Part shown: one piece after another, positions 9,585 through 18,371 of the stretch
Layout: every line of letters begins with the position of its first letter
How positions within the stretch are numbered: position 1 is the first letter of the stretch
Assembly: GCA_002729015.1 (NCBI GenBank)
Contig: PBVO01000035.1
Location: 103,434-160,149, forward strand
Reading direction: 5' to 3'
Source of the DNA: Candidatus Poribacteria bacterium
GTDB lineage: Bacteria; Poribacteria; WGA-4E; UBA9662
DNA: 56,716 bases
Made by a program: the position numbers and the translations under genes
The notes under the pieces: model-generated
Databases searched by the model: none
Told to the model about the DNA's origin: nothing
What the model saw: only the letters and a program-made list of their open reading frames with translations

Positions 9585-9624
9585 ACAAGATTGAGGTGAA
9601 AATAACTAATCACCTCAATCTTGT
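9585..9624 (+). terminator. Perfect 15-bp hairpin between the tandem paralogues
   Basis: Bases 9585-9599 (ACAAGATTGAGGTGA) are perfectly complementary to 9610-9624, with a 10-nt loop. There is no T run after the stem, so it may be a transcript-processing or mRNA 3'-end stabilising structure, or an attenuator that lowers expression of the second copy. It starts about 30 bp after the first stop codon. Confidence 0.6.
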
Positions 9625-9672
9625 CTTAGTTGGCACTTATTTTCAAACTTATTTTATGGGAGTCAATTACGA

Positions 9673-10356
9673 GTGAAAGTTAATATTTCGATGTTGTTAG
9701 CGGTTTTACTATTGGTCTCTGTTGTTGATATTTCTATTGCTGAAAAGGACTTAGGTACAGGTACAGACTCACTTCTAGGAGGAGACCTAACTGACCCAGA
9801 AGACGATGGAAAGCCAGAACAAGATAAAAATTACAATGCTAAATTTACTTCTAATGATGAACCTGGTTTCGGAGGAGGAGAATTTGCATTTAACGTATTT
9901 GATAATGTTCTTGGGCCAAGCAATGATAAATGGTGTTGTGGTAAAGGCGGTGGTGCCAAAGAAGGAATGTGGGTAACTGCAGAATTTGATAAGAAATATG
10001 CATTGACTCATTTTACCGTATCATCAGCTAATGATGTTCCTGCTAGAGATCCACTGGTATGGGAAGTTCAAGGATCAAACGATGGCAAGAAATTCACTAC
10101 TATTTACTCACATGACGAGAAGAAACCCATTTGGACTCAGAGGCTTCAAGTCATCCGTTTCGACGCGGGAAAAGACTTCAAAAAGCAAACCGTCGGATAC
10201 AAATTCTTCCGTCATATTACCACTGAAACTCAATCTTGGCCGAATGGAGCCTACTTCCAGATTGGTGAAATTGAATACTTTGGTGATACGAATTTTCCAG
10301 TAGACCCTAAATCCAAACTAACAAGTTCATGGGGAAGGATCAAAAGTAATCGATAG
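9673..10356 (+). CDS. Secreted discoidin-like (F5/8 type C-like) protein, copy 2
   Basis: 227 residues, starting with GTG 10 bases after a GGGAG ribosome site. The signal peptide (VSMLLAVLLLVSVVDISIA-like core, cleaved about residue 23) is followed by the same LLGGDLTDPEDDG, FGGGEFAFNVFDN and NDKWCCGKGG blocks and the discoidin-like domain as copy 1. The two proteins are alike over most of their length, with the signal peptide and loop regions diverged, which points to an old tandem duplication kept by selection. It ends with VDPKSKLTSSWGRIKSNR. Likely exported, with a binding rather than a catalytic role. Confidence 0.8.
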   Translation: MKVNISMLLAVLLLVSVVDISIAEKDLGTGTDSLLGGDLTDPEDDGKPEQDKNYNAKFTSNDEPGFGGGEFAFNVFDNVLGPSNDKWCCGKGGGAKEGMWVTAEFDKKYALTHFTVSSANDVPARDPLVWEVQGSNDGKKFTTIYSHDEKKPIWTQRLQVIRFDAGKDFKKQTVGYKFFRHITTETQSWPNGAYFQIGEIEYFGDTNFPVDPKSKLTSSWGRIKSNR

Positions 10357-10453
10357 GCACTGCTAACTAGAGCTTGTCTAAAAACTCTGGCTGTGTCCTT
10401 CTATTGTAGGCATGGTGTCATTGTTTGTTTAATGATTAACAACTTCAGCACGG

Positions 10454-10486
10454 AAGGGACCTGTTCTATTAACGGGTCCCTTTTTT
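10454..10486 (+). terminator. Intrinsic terminator after the secreted-protein pair
   Basis: The stem pairs 10454-10465 with 10471-10482 (core AAGGGACC / GGTCCCTT, extended by four pairs including one G-T) around a CTATT loop and ends in a TTTTTT run. This is the clearest Rho-independent terminator in the window, about 100 bp after the second discoidin-like gene. Confidence 0.9.
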
Positions 10487-10596
10487 GATTCTACGAAAAG
10501 ATTCTCTTAAAAGCTAAACTCACCAGATCAGATCTTTGAGGAATTCGAGCAAGGTCATTTTGAGTGAAGTTAATCTGCTTGTCCCCTATCTCATTT

Positions 10597-10886
10597 TTAA
10601 ACCACCGCATTTGTTTTCTTCGTCTTGGTAACATTTATGTTATCTAAAACAAGAGAATGGATATTCCGATAGTTAAAGGAATAGTATGTTGGCCCAAAAA
10701 GACACGTTAATTGGTCAGATTCGGCCTCTTCCATAGCTACTAATTAAGTCATACCAAGAGATTCTTGGTAAGGTTCCTAGAATAAATCGAAACAATCAAA
10801 TGCGATATACCTTCGAGAGTAACTCCAAATTTGGTATCCGTCCTAGTAATTCTTTCTAAAACTTCACGTGCTATGTAATCTCCTTC
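10597..10886 (-). pseudogene. Decayed fragment resembling the C-terminal part of 6-phosphofructokinase
   Basis: Read on the minus strand, 10886-10749 gives an open stretch containing GDYIAREVLERITRTDTKFG and then YSRNLTKNLLV. This parallels the phosphofructokinase segment of type '(L)AREVLERIxxxTxxETRVTVLGHxQRGGxPxxYDRxLATRLGV', but the GHxQRGG core is lost. After a stop and a frame change the next frame gives LVAMEEAESDQLTCLFGPT, similar to the following 'LVxxGKFGxMVALxG' segment, and stays open to 10597. There is no start codon context. The match is from memory and by eye, so the identity is tentative, but the coding character is clear. Confidence 0.4.
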
Positions 10887-10947
10887 GGTTTAATTAGCAG
10901 GATTGTGGATCGACAAACAAAATTGACTTGAATAATTCTGGTACTTT

Positions 10948-11312
10948 TTATCTAATTAGAGAAAACTCAATATATTTAGGCCATGGACCTGTTGGTGACA
11001 TACGAAGATGTTTTAAATGATCCGGTGATCCATTTGGCTTATGTATGCAGTAGAACTAAGGCAACTGATTTTCATTCAGTAGACAAGCCCAATCTTTCGG
11101 ATTGATTATAAGAATAATTGTGTCGCTGGTAATTGAAAGTTGATCAATGCCCGTCTAATCAGTTCCCATTATATTTTTTCCATTTGAAACACTAATTTCT
11201 TCCAGTAAATTCTCCCCCGAATCATACTTTTATCCTCATCCTCAAAAACTCTACCAGTAGCTGTCCGATTTTCAACATGATCTAGCAACGTAAAACACAA
11301 GAAAATTACAAG
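10948..11312 (-). pseudogene. Decayed coding fragment of unknown family
   Basis: The minus strand reads LLDHVENRTATGRVFEDED and MIRGRIYWKKLVFQME in one frame. After a one-base shift the second frame gives TGIDQLSITSDTIILIINPK, DWACLLNENQLP, an internal stop, then HKPNGSPDHLKHLRMSPTGP and WPKYIEFSLIR before a final stop. Two in-frame stops plus one frameshift interrupt what otherwise looks like protein sequence. No family is recognised. It lies 60-bp from the phosphofructokinase-like fragment but seems to be a different gene. Confidence 0.4.
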
Positions 11313-11431
11313 TTATTATAATAAATTATTTCATTCGAATATCCTCTTTGGGATTGCTGGATGAAAATAAATTTATTTCTAACATGTATCGTATTTCGGC
11401 GTTCGAAAAACTCATTTAAGTTTATGTTAAT

Positions 11432-12598
11432 TTACTTTCTAGAAAAATTCCATCTTTTGAAGATTAATCGAAAATCTTGAAGGATACGTTTTTTACTCAG
11501 ACCAAATTGAACAAGAGAATACTGGTGCCTACTTATATAGCGTGAGCTGTTCTCCATTATCTGTTTTACTTCTTGATCATAAACTGATGAATACTCGAGA
11601 TCTAATTGATGGTAGATACGTTTGATTTCGTTCCGAGGGTCATTACGAAATTCATCATAATTTAAAATTTTATACCGATTTTCTTTGTAGGCTGTGAGTT
11701 TAGTCAACGGATAGTGGTACCAATGACGAATCATTTCCATCGTGCTTTCAAAAATAGGAGTCCTATTTTTAAAGACTCCTTCATTAACGTTAGCCAAGTG
11801 AGTACATAAGTACTGGAATACACTCAGATTAGAGGGAATTGTACTAATTGGATTACGGATAATTAAAATAAAACGAGATTCTGGCAAGAACGTCATTATA
11901 GATTCAATACGAGGACAAAAATGAGGATTTTTAGATAAAAAACTTTTGTTGGGTCCAAAAACATATAGGTGCCGACGGACGCAATTCTTGTAAAATTCCA
12001 TTTGCTTTTTTCTAATACTATAAGGCACTTCCTGATCATAGTAGATATAAGGTTTAAAATCTTCCTGATAAGGAAATAAATAGATTAAGAAAAAGCTAGA
12101 AAACTGGTGAAGAAATATCGCTTCGTCTTCTTCCATGTCGAACCAAGATAACTGATGAAGTTGATGTAGGTTTTTAAACCACCAAGACTCAAAATCCGCC
12201 ATCAATTGAAAAATAGAAGAACCGAACAGACGGTCCAACCGACCTAAAAATAAGAAAATGTACTTCTGGCAAATGGCTGGAGCAACGCATACTTCCCAAA
12301 GGCTCATACCTGTAAATTGGGCATGGTCTTTCGAAATAATTCTTTGCAGAAAAGTTGTACCGCTTCTTGGCACACCGATGATAAAGAGCGGTTTAACTTC
12401 GATCTTTTTATAACTATTAAAGAAAATATCGTCGAGATAAAAGCATATCCAGTTAAATATCTGTTGAGGTATAAACCAAATTGAGAAAAGGAAAAGTACG
12501 AATAATTGCTTAAAACGTGGCTTATTTGGTTGCCGAATTGTGTCTGAGAAAAGTTTAGACATCAAGGTTATAAAAAACCGGTAATTAAATACATTCAT
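11432..12598 (-). CDS. Sulfotransferase family protein
   Basis: 388 residues. The 5'-phosphosulfate-binding loop is PLFIIGVPRSGTTFLQR (about residues 71-87), and the 3'-phosphate motif is SRFILIIRNPISTIPSNL (about 240-257). These define the PAPS-dependent sulfotransferase fold (Sulfotransf_3-type), which moves sulfate from PAPS to a hydroxyl or amine on a glycan, lipid or protein. A hydrophobic N-terminal segment (FVLFLFSIWFIPQQIFNW) suggests attachment to the inner membrane. It faces no partner gene. With two sulfatases in the same window, the cell both adds and removes sulfate esters. No Shine-Dalgarno is visible. Confidence 0.85.
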   Translation of the reverse strand: MNVFNYRFFITLMSKLFSDTIRQPNKPRFKQLFVLFLFSIWFIPQQIFNWICFYLDDIFFNSYKKIEVKPLFIIGVPRSGTTFLQRIISKDHAQFTGMSLWEVCVAPAICQKYIFLFLGRLDRLFGSSIFQLMADFESWWFKNLHQLHQLSWFDMEEDEAIFLHQFSSFFLIYLFPYQEDFKPYIYYDQEVPYSIRKKQMEFYKNCVRRHLYVFGPNKSFLSKNPHFCPRIESIMTFLPESRFILIIRNPISTIPSNLSVFQYLCTHLANVNEGVFKNRTPIFESTMEMIRHWYHYPLTKLTAYKENRYKILNYDEFRNDPRNEIKRIYHQLDLEYSSVYDQEVKQIMENSSRYISRHQYSLVQFGLSKKRILQDFRLIFKRWNFSRK

Positions 12599-12796
12599 CT
12601 AGTCTGGTAGGTATGTTCGCACTTTCTCTTGATTTCATTTAGTTAATTTGTAGATTCATCACAGTAGGAAACAACTAATACCCTTGATGACAGCACCAGT
12701 TCAAGAGGATAAAAGAAAGAATAATGTTTTATTGTGAAAAGAATAAATTTAGGTTACAAAAAAATACGATCTAGTTTTGTCTGCACTCTGAATTAA

Positions 12797-13190
12797 TTAT
12801 TTTTCTGGTTATGAATAGAACGGACATAAGATGATAAGCGGCTTTTGTCTATCGTCTTTGGGCTAAATTAAATATAAAAATATCAAAAGAACAAAGGATA
12901 TCACACTCGAAAATATAGAGCATTAGTTGTACCAAAATAATTTACTCGATATCGAATGATCGTAGTTTCTGTTTTGCTAAATTGATTTAATTATGAACAC
13001 TAGGTCGTTTAGATGATTAGCACAATTAGTTTGGTAGCTGTTTATCAACTATTGGCGGTCAAGCCTTAGGGGTCAAATAACCAAAACAGAAGAGTGCAAA
13101 ATCAATGCTAATTTTTTACTGGTAAATCAAGTGGTCTATCTTGACAAGAAAATTTATGACGATAGTCTCTTAGTTCAAATACTATCGATC
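12797..13190. repeat. Diverged intergenic repeat, copy A
   Basis: This segment aligns along its length with 27670-28040. Shared stretches include the TAAGA-CGATAA block, TTGTCT, AAATATAAAA, GCATTAGTT, the exact 14-mer TTTACTCGATATC with flanks, TTTTTACYGGYAAAT and a CCTT(A/G)G core, in the same order. Divergence is high with several short indels, and no open frame is conserved. It lies about 200 bp upstream of the sulfotransferase gene. It could be a decayed small mobile element or a structured RNA or regulatory module. Confidence 0.65.
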
Positions 13191-13458
13191 CTGGCGCCTA
13201 TGGCAAACCAAAAGTATAAGCTAACACCTAATGTAGACCTGTGCTTTTCCAACATAATACTGACTTAATAACTAACAGAAACTGATTATCTTTTCTAAAT
13301 ATATGGATAATGTTCATAGAATGATACTATCTCAGAATTGGTTGAGTTTTCTACAAAAAACTATAGGTCAATCAGGGTAAAATGAAATCTATTTTAAGAT
13401 AAGCTGAAAACAAAATCATATCCAGGCAGAGGTGGAATCATAATCTATTTGGTCCCAC

Positions 13459-14997
13459 CTATCTATTCGATATTTTTTTCCTAGTCAGATGTAGGTTGCC
13501 TTTAGGGATGGAAAAAATGAATGCAGTAACAGCAGTGGCTGCAATTCTAGAGTCGCTTCCATAACCAGCATTATCACGATTAGGCTGATAGTAGAAGCTA
13601 CCATCAGGACACTGGGCGAGTGTGAACCACCAACGGTTGGCCTCCATCAACTGGCGAAAGCAGTCGGAATCGACGTTAGCTCCGATAGCTGTATAACCCA
13701 TACCCATAATTGGTGAGCCATGGGTGTCAGGAAAGCTCTGTGGATGTTGGCCTATTACCTTAGCCTGTAAAAAAGCAAACTTACTATGTTCATTCCCCTG
13801 ATAAGGGCTCAATTGGTGAGCGATGGCAGAAGCTCCTGTACGTCCCATATCAGCCCAATCATTTGGCCCAGCAGGTTGGTCTTTATACCAGACGTAACCA
13901 TTGGCTCCAGCAGAACGTCGCAAAAAGTTATAGGCCGCTACATGCCGGTCTGGGTCAACATCGATTCCACAACGGTGCATCAAGGAGAAAGCTAAAGCCC
14001 CTTGAGCGGTTAGCATACTGATCGGTCCATAACCTTCAAATCCGGGATTGTGTCCCCATCCACCGTGAGAATCCATCTTATCTTTTGGATAAGCGTGAGG
14101 ATGTGTCTCTTTTACTTTTTCATTAATCTGATTCATATCGATGTATTGGGTGGATACCAGAAATTCATATACTTCCTGAATTTCTTTCAGTACCCATTTT
14201 TCTCTTGTGAATAAGTAGTATTCACTCATAACGATAGCTGCAGACATATAACGCCAGTTTATCAGCCAAGAGCTGTCTTCTGAACTTGTGGTCCGTGCGT
14301 GCATCTTTACGTTTTTCTTAACAGCATCTAGATATCGTTTTTCACCGCTAGCCAAAAGAGCTAATGGTGCAAAAGTGTTCTGTGGTGGTATCCCCCAAGA
14401 ACCATCTTCGCCTTGATGGTCGACCAGATACTGATACAGTTGATCCCGAATAAGATTTGTTTTTTTGCAGTCGAATGGGAAATTTTGACCATAGGTTCCA
14501 GATTGATGCCCGATATTGAGTAGGACATTCTCTGTAGCCCCTCGACGATCTAGAGTTACAGATAAAGCTCCCATCGCTGAGGTGTTTTGGCAATTTTCCA
14601 GTGCGATAGCAAAGTCAAGGACTGGTCCATCAGCGCCAAACTTATCCATACCGTATCCATTTTTGTGTTCGGTATTGAACAGTTCGTTGTTAACACCAAT
14701 TATTAAATCACCAGGAGAGATTTTTCCGTCAGCCGGCGAGCGGGGAAATACATATTTGACTAAAAGATACTTAGGTTTATCAGCTACTAGTTCAACACGG
14801 ATGCCAGTAACACCCAAATTGTAGTACCAGCCCCCAACCACAGCGTCAGGACCAGTTTCAGATTTTTGATTCCAAGGGCTACCATTACCCAAGTAGTGGA
14901 CCTGGGCTGAAGAAAAAGGGGCACTACCAAGAATTAGCATAATACCTAGAATTGACAAGATAGGACATTGAAACAATAAAAATAACGTGTTTTTCAT
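13459..14997 (-). CDS. Secreted PDZ-domain protein with DUF6288 toroid domain
   Basis: 512 residues. A signal peptide (to about SSA at 31) is followed by a PDZ-like domain (about 45-165: GVTGIRVEL, VKYVFPRSPADGKISPGDLIIGVN). The C-terminal 330 residues have helical-hairpin repeats with QYLVDHQGEDGSWG, GGWGHNPGFEGYGPISM and FTLAQCPDGSFYYQPN, as in alpha/alpha-toroid and DUF6288 proteins. The family is found in sulfatase-rich Planctomycetota, Kiritimatiellota and Poribacteria; a catalytic role is not established. It probably sits in the periplasm or at the surface. The next gene upstream in the same direction encodes a PQQ-like propeller, 149 bp away. Confidence 0.75.
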   Translation of the reverse strand: MKNTLFLLFQCPILSILGIMLILGSAPFSSAQVHYLGNGSPWNQKSETGPDAVVGGWYYNLGVTGIRVELVADKPKYLLVKYVFPRSPADGKISPGDLIIGVNNELFNTEHKNGYGMDKFGADGPVLDFAIALENCQNTSAMGALSVTLDRRGATENVLLNIGHQSGTYGQNFPFDCKKTNLIRDQLYQYLVDHQGEDGSWGIPPQNTFAPLALLASGEKRYLDAVKKNVKMHARTTSSEDSSWLINWRYMSAAIVMSEYYLFTREKWVLKEIQEVYEFLVSTQYIDMNQINEKVKETHPHAYPKDKMDSHGGWGHNPGFEGYGPISMLTAQGALAFSLMHRCGIDVDPDRHVAAYNFLRRSAGANGYVWYKDQPAGPNDWADMGRTGASAIAHQLSPYQGNEHSKFAFLQAKVIGQHPQSFPDTHGSPIMGMGYTAIGANVDSDCFRQLMEANRWWFTLAQCPDGSFYYQPNRDNAGYGSDSRIAATAVTAFIFSIPKGNLHLTRKKISNR

Positions 14998-15146
14998 AAT
15001 TCAACCAAATTTCTCAATCCTTTGATGTCAATTCGTGAAAAAGAATTAACATGATATTTTTATAATTGTCTACCAATATCTAGGCATTAATCTGATAAAT
15101 TACAACAAACGCTCTTAAATTTTATTTGTAGACGTATTACAAGAGT

Positions 15147-16439
15147 TTATTTGCTCAGATTAATGCAGATTAACTCTTCATCATTGCGGACAAATATATG
15201 CTTATTAGCAAAAGCGGGGTGCGACCAGCAGACACCGCCACGGCGGTTCAACTGATCTTTTGTTGGCTTAATGATTTGGGAACGACTGATCAAATTAACT
15301 TTTTCCGGAGAAAGTTTAGTTAGTAATAATTCTCCTTTCTCATTAAATATCCATACATAATCCCTGTTTTTAACGAAGTGAGCTGTACTCCATCTTTCAA
15401 TAGGAGCAATAGTAACGTCTTCAAAAACACGGTCCCCAGTAGCAATATCTAGACAGCGAAAATGGCCATAGCTATCAATACCGTAAATAAAATCTCCAAT
15501 TAATATGGGAGTAGAAATCAGAGAGTGAAGACTATCTGTTTGATGCTCGTCTTCTCCTCTTCGGTGCCACACCTTTTCTGCTCGTAATTCAGATGAGTCA
15601 AGACGAACTAGCATTGAACCATCAAAAAAATTGCTGATAAACACATGGCCTTGATGATGAACTGGGGTCGCAATACCAATGGCCATTCGAGAAGGATGGC
15701 AATCAATTTCCCAATAAGTTTTTCCACTTTCAGGAGATAAACCAACTAGATGGTTACCCGTATAACATACCAAGACTTTTTCGTTGGCCTGCTTGATCAA
15801 AATTGGTGTGGAATACGATGCAGGATCTGATCTAGCAGTCCACAATTCCTCACCAGTCTGACGGTCTAATGCCACCAAGCAAGCACTCTTTCCACCGATT
15901 TGTAAAAACAATTTATTTTCTTCTACTACTGGTGAGGCTGCAATCCCCCAAGTTGGCATCTGGATTTGGTAAATCTGATTGAGGTCTTTTTTCCACTTCA
16001 CTTGTCCCGTTTCTGCTACGAAACAATGGAGGTGGCCCATTGTTCCCAAGGCATAAGCCAATCCATCGACAATAACCACAGAGGTTCGTGGACCAGCGGT
16101 ATAACCCACATTTTGATACTGACATTCATAACTATAACTCCAAACACGATGACCTGTTTCGGCTGAGAAACAGTGAACATTTTCTACCTGTTTGGGTTTT
16201 GTTTCTCGGTCCATGACATAAACTCGACCTTCGGATACCGTTGGTCCACTGTACCCACTACCAATAGGTACTCGCCAAGTAGGCTTTTGTAAATCTTCGG
16301 TATCAAAATGATTAATAATTCCAATTTCATTCCAAGTACCATCCCTGTTAGGTCCTCGCCATTGATACCAATCTTCAGCTGGGAGCCAAACAGATAACAA
16401 GCCAAGTAGGAATAAACATAGCAGGAAACGTCCATTCAT
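15147..16439 (-). CDS. Secreted PQQ-binding-like beta-propeller protein
   Basis: 430 residues with a signal peptide (LLCLFLLGLLSVWLPA), then the WYQWRGPNRDGTWNE opening typical of planctomycete-type 'outer membrane biogenesis/PQQ-like' propellers. Repeated blade motifs of the pattern 'A-x-x-x-G-x-x-x-W' occur (for example SAETGHRVWSY, VAETGQVKWKK, DRQTGEELWTA, SPESGKTYWE). Seven or eight blades are expected. It lacks clear PQQ-dehydrogenase active-site residues, so a scaffold or binding role is as likely as catalysis. An AAGGA ribosome site precedes the ATG. It probably works outside the cytoplasm with the adjacent lyase and DUF6288 proteins. Confidence 0.8.
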   Translation of the reverse strand: MNGRFLLCLFLLGLLSVWLPAEDWYQWRGPNRDGTWNEIGIINHFDTEDLQKPTWRVPIGSGYSGPTVSEGRVYVMDRETKPKQVENVHCFSAETGHRVWSYSYECQYQNVGYTAGPRTSVVIVDGLAYALGTMGHLHCFVAETGQVKWKKDLNQIYQIQMPTWGIAASPVVEENKLFLQIGGKSACLVALDRQTGEELWTARSDPASYSTPILIKQANEKVLVCYTGNHLVGLSPESGKTYWEIDCHPSRMAIGIATPVHHQGHVFISNFFDGSMLVRLDSSELRAEKVWHRRGEDEHQTDSLHSLISTPILIGDFIYGIDSYGHFRCLDIATGDRVFEDVTIAPIERWSTAHFVKNRDYVWIFNEKGELLLTKLSPEKVNLISRSQIIKPTKDQLNRRGGVCWSHPAFANKHIFVRNDEELICINLSK

Positions 16440-16751
16440 GTCACTAGTCCTTGATAAATGAATAATAAAGATATAATTTTAGAAAAAAATCGGGAATGTA
16501 AAAGAAAGACCTAGTTTGATTTATCGATTTTTGTTTCATCTCGCCTTCTGATTCTAACTAAATTTGTTGACCTGTCAAGGTCCTGCGATCAGAATAATCA
16601 TTCTCAAAAGTAAAAAGAAGCCAAGATAGTTTACAAAAAACTTTGATTTGTCGGCTATTGTCTATCAGTGGTAAAAGTAGAGGAATCATTGGAATACTTG
16701 ATTTTGATTTGAGCTGACTAAATCTATAAGTTGAGATAATTCGTATTTATT
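16440..16751. other. Short intergenic gap, nothing recognised
   Basis: 312 bp between two minus-strand genes. It holds the presumed promoter of the propeller gene; no hairpin or open frame was found. Confidence 0.4.
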
Positions 16752-18209
16752 TTATCTGCTAATTGGCTTACTCGCGACCAGACTATTTATATACTCTTCT
16801 AAGTTGGTGTAACCATCACCGTCTTGATCGCTAATGCCATCACTAGGATCTTCCGCGTCTAGTCCGTTTGATTTTTCCCAGTAATTAGGTATACCATCTC
16901 GGTCAATATCCCAATCTTTCGGTCTCTGTTCTGTTGGGTAATGATCCCAACCACCAACTTGTCTTTGTGAGTCAATCAGTACGCCTTTCTGCATAACGAT
17001 ATTTTCGATAACTCTTTCGTCTACTGTATCTCGCACTAATGAACAACCTGAATACTTTAGACAGTTTGAATAGGCATCTTTAGCGGTTTGTGTTGGCACA
17101 GAAAACTCACCGCAATCGATTTCTGATTTCAATTCCCATCGATTGCGTGATGTCGACATATAACTCCCAGTATTCGTATATTCTATTGCTGTAAAGTTAT
17201 CTGAGTTGAAAACTTCTGACATCCCATCAAAGTAGTTACCTTGAATAAAACCTTTAGCTCTAGTTGTATCATGATCCTTAATTCGTAATGGTGGCGTAGA
17301 ATAATTTTTTGTACATGGACCAGGTCTATAATAGTTATTGATGCAGTTAATTTGTACTCCACCCAAATTCGTTGGACCACTCCAGTTATAATTAACGCAG
17401 TTTCGAAAGTCAACAATCCAGTTCGATCCACCTTTTTTAGCACCAGACCCTATAGTTGGATGACGATTTCTAGAAGTGGAGTAGATATTGCCGTAAATGG
17501 TCGTGTTACCAAAACAGTCTCGTAGCGAAGTGGCCATGGCATGTGCTCCCTTTCGATGGAGCGATCGATTAAGTGCTTCGCTATAAATTAACCACTGTAA
17601 CGTCATGTTCTTATTACCGCGATAATCAGAATTACCATCAATCCCCCAACTTAGCGAAAGATGATCTAGGATAATTTGGTCATTATAGTTTACTGTCATA
17701 ACGTCTGGTGCCACCCCCTGTTCTTTGTTTTCATCTCCTAGCCTTACGCGAATGTAGCGGACAATGATTTGTTTACTTTCTTTGATAGAAAAATTTTGAT
17801 CACGTAATGTAATTCCTTTACCCGGAGCTGTTTGACCAGCTAAAGTCAAATAACTCTTACCTTTAATTTCCATTGGACTCTTTAAGATAATAGTACCTGC
17901 GACTTCGAAAACAATTGTTCGAGGCCCATCAGCTGTCTTAATCCCATAACGAAGTGATCCAGGACCGTTATCCTTTAGATTCGTGACTTGGTAAACGTCT
18001 CCACCCCGACCACCTAGGGTATACTTTCCAAAGCCTTCTGCGCCGGGGAAAGCGGCTATTCGGACATCGCCTGATATTGAATCAAATGCTAAAAAAAGAA
18101 TAAGTATATTTACTATCCATATAATCTTAAAAATTCTAATTAGACTACAACAACTGTTTATTCGATTCTCTTGTTCTGTCTTAATAAGGGAATGGTAAGA
18201 AATTTTCAT
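16752..18209 (-). CDS. Secreted family 1 pectate lyase-like protein with C-terminal calcium-binding repeats
   Basis: 485 residues if started at the ATG that has an AGGGTG ribosome site; a GTG three codons upstream is the alternative. An N-terminal membrane-spanning signal (IIWIVNILILFLAF) leads to the PL1 domain: AAFPGAEGFGKYTLGGRGG, ITLRDQNFSI, IIVRYIRVRLGD and the SRNRHPTIGSG stretch carrying candidate catalytic Arg. The right-handed beta-helix cleaves polygalacturonate or related uronans by beta-elimination using Ca2+. The C-terminus has Asp-rich loops (DIDRDGIPNYWE, DQDGDGYTNLEEY) like EF-hand/thrombospondin type 3 repeats. It is expected in the outer layers. Confidence 0.85.
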   Translation of the reverse strand: MKISYHSLIKTEQENRINSCCSLIRIFKIIWIVNILILFLAFDSISGDVRIAAFPGAEGFGKYTLGGRGGDVYQVTNLKDNGPGSLRYGIKTADGPRTIVFEVAGTIILKSPMEIKGKSYLTLAGQTAPGKGITLRDQNFSIKESKQIIVRYIRVRLGDENKEQGVAPDVMTVNYNDQIILDHLSLSWGIDGNSDYRGNKNMTLQWLIYSEALNRSLHRKGAHAMATSLRDCFGNTTIYGNIYSTSRNRHPTIGSGAKKGGSNWIVDFRNCVNYNWSGPTNLGGVQINCINNYYRPGPCTKNYSTPPLRIKDHDTTRAKGFIQGNYFDGMSEVFNSDNFTAIEYTNTGSYMSTSRNRWELKSEIDCGEFSVPTQTAKDAYSNCLKYSGCSLVRDTVDERVIENIVMQKGVLIDSQRQVGGWDHYPTEQRPKDWDIDRDGIPNYWEKSNGLDAEDPSDGISDQDGDGYTNLEEYINSLVASKPISR

Positions 18210-18371
18210 TTTGCACACCCTAGTTACTTAGCCCAAATTGTAAAATAGGAGCTCACACAATTTTGACTGTCTATTTCGATTTGGTGTTATAGTTACTTGT
18301 TTTTGATTGTACAACGGAGAAAATTAATCAGCTCATTATCGGCAAAGAGCTTAATGACGGACTGATTGGAG

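Noticed and set aside
69..15174. The 18-mer CAGATTAATGCAGATTAA occurs both at the end of the first gene and at the end of the PQQ-like propeller gene.
   Set aside because: It is internally repetitive and AT-rich, lies in opposite orientation to the genes and has no longer flanking match; probably coincidence.
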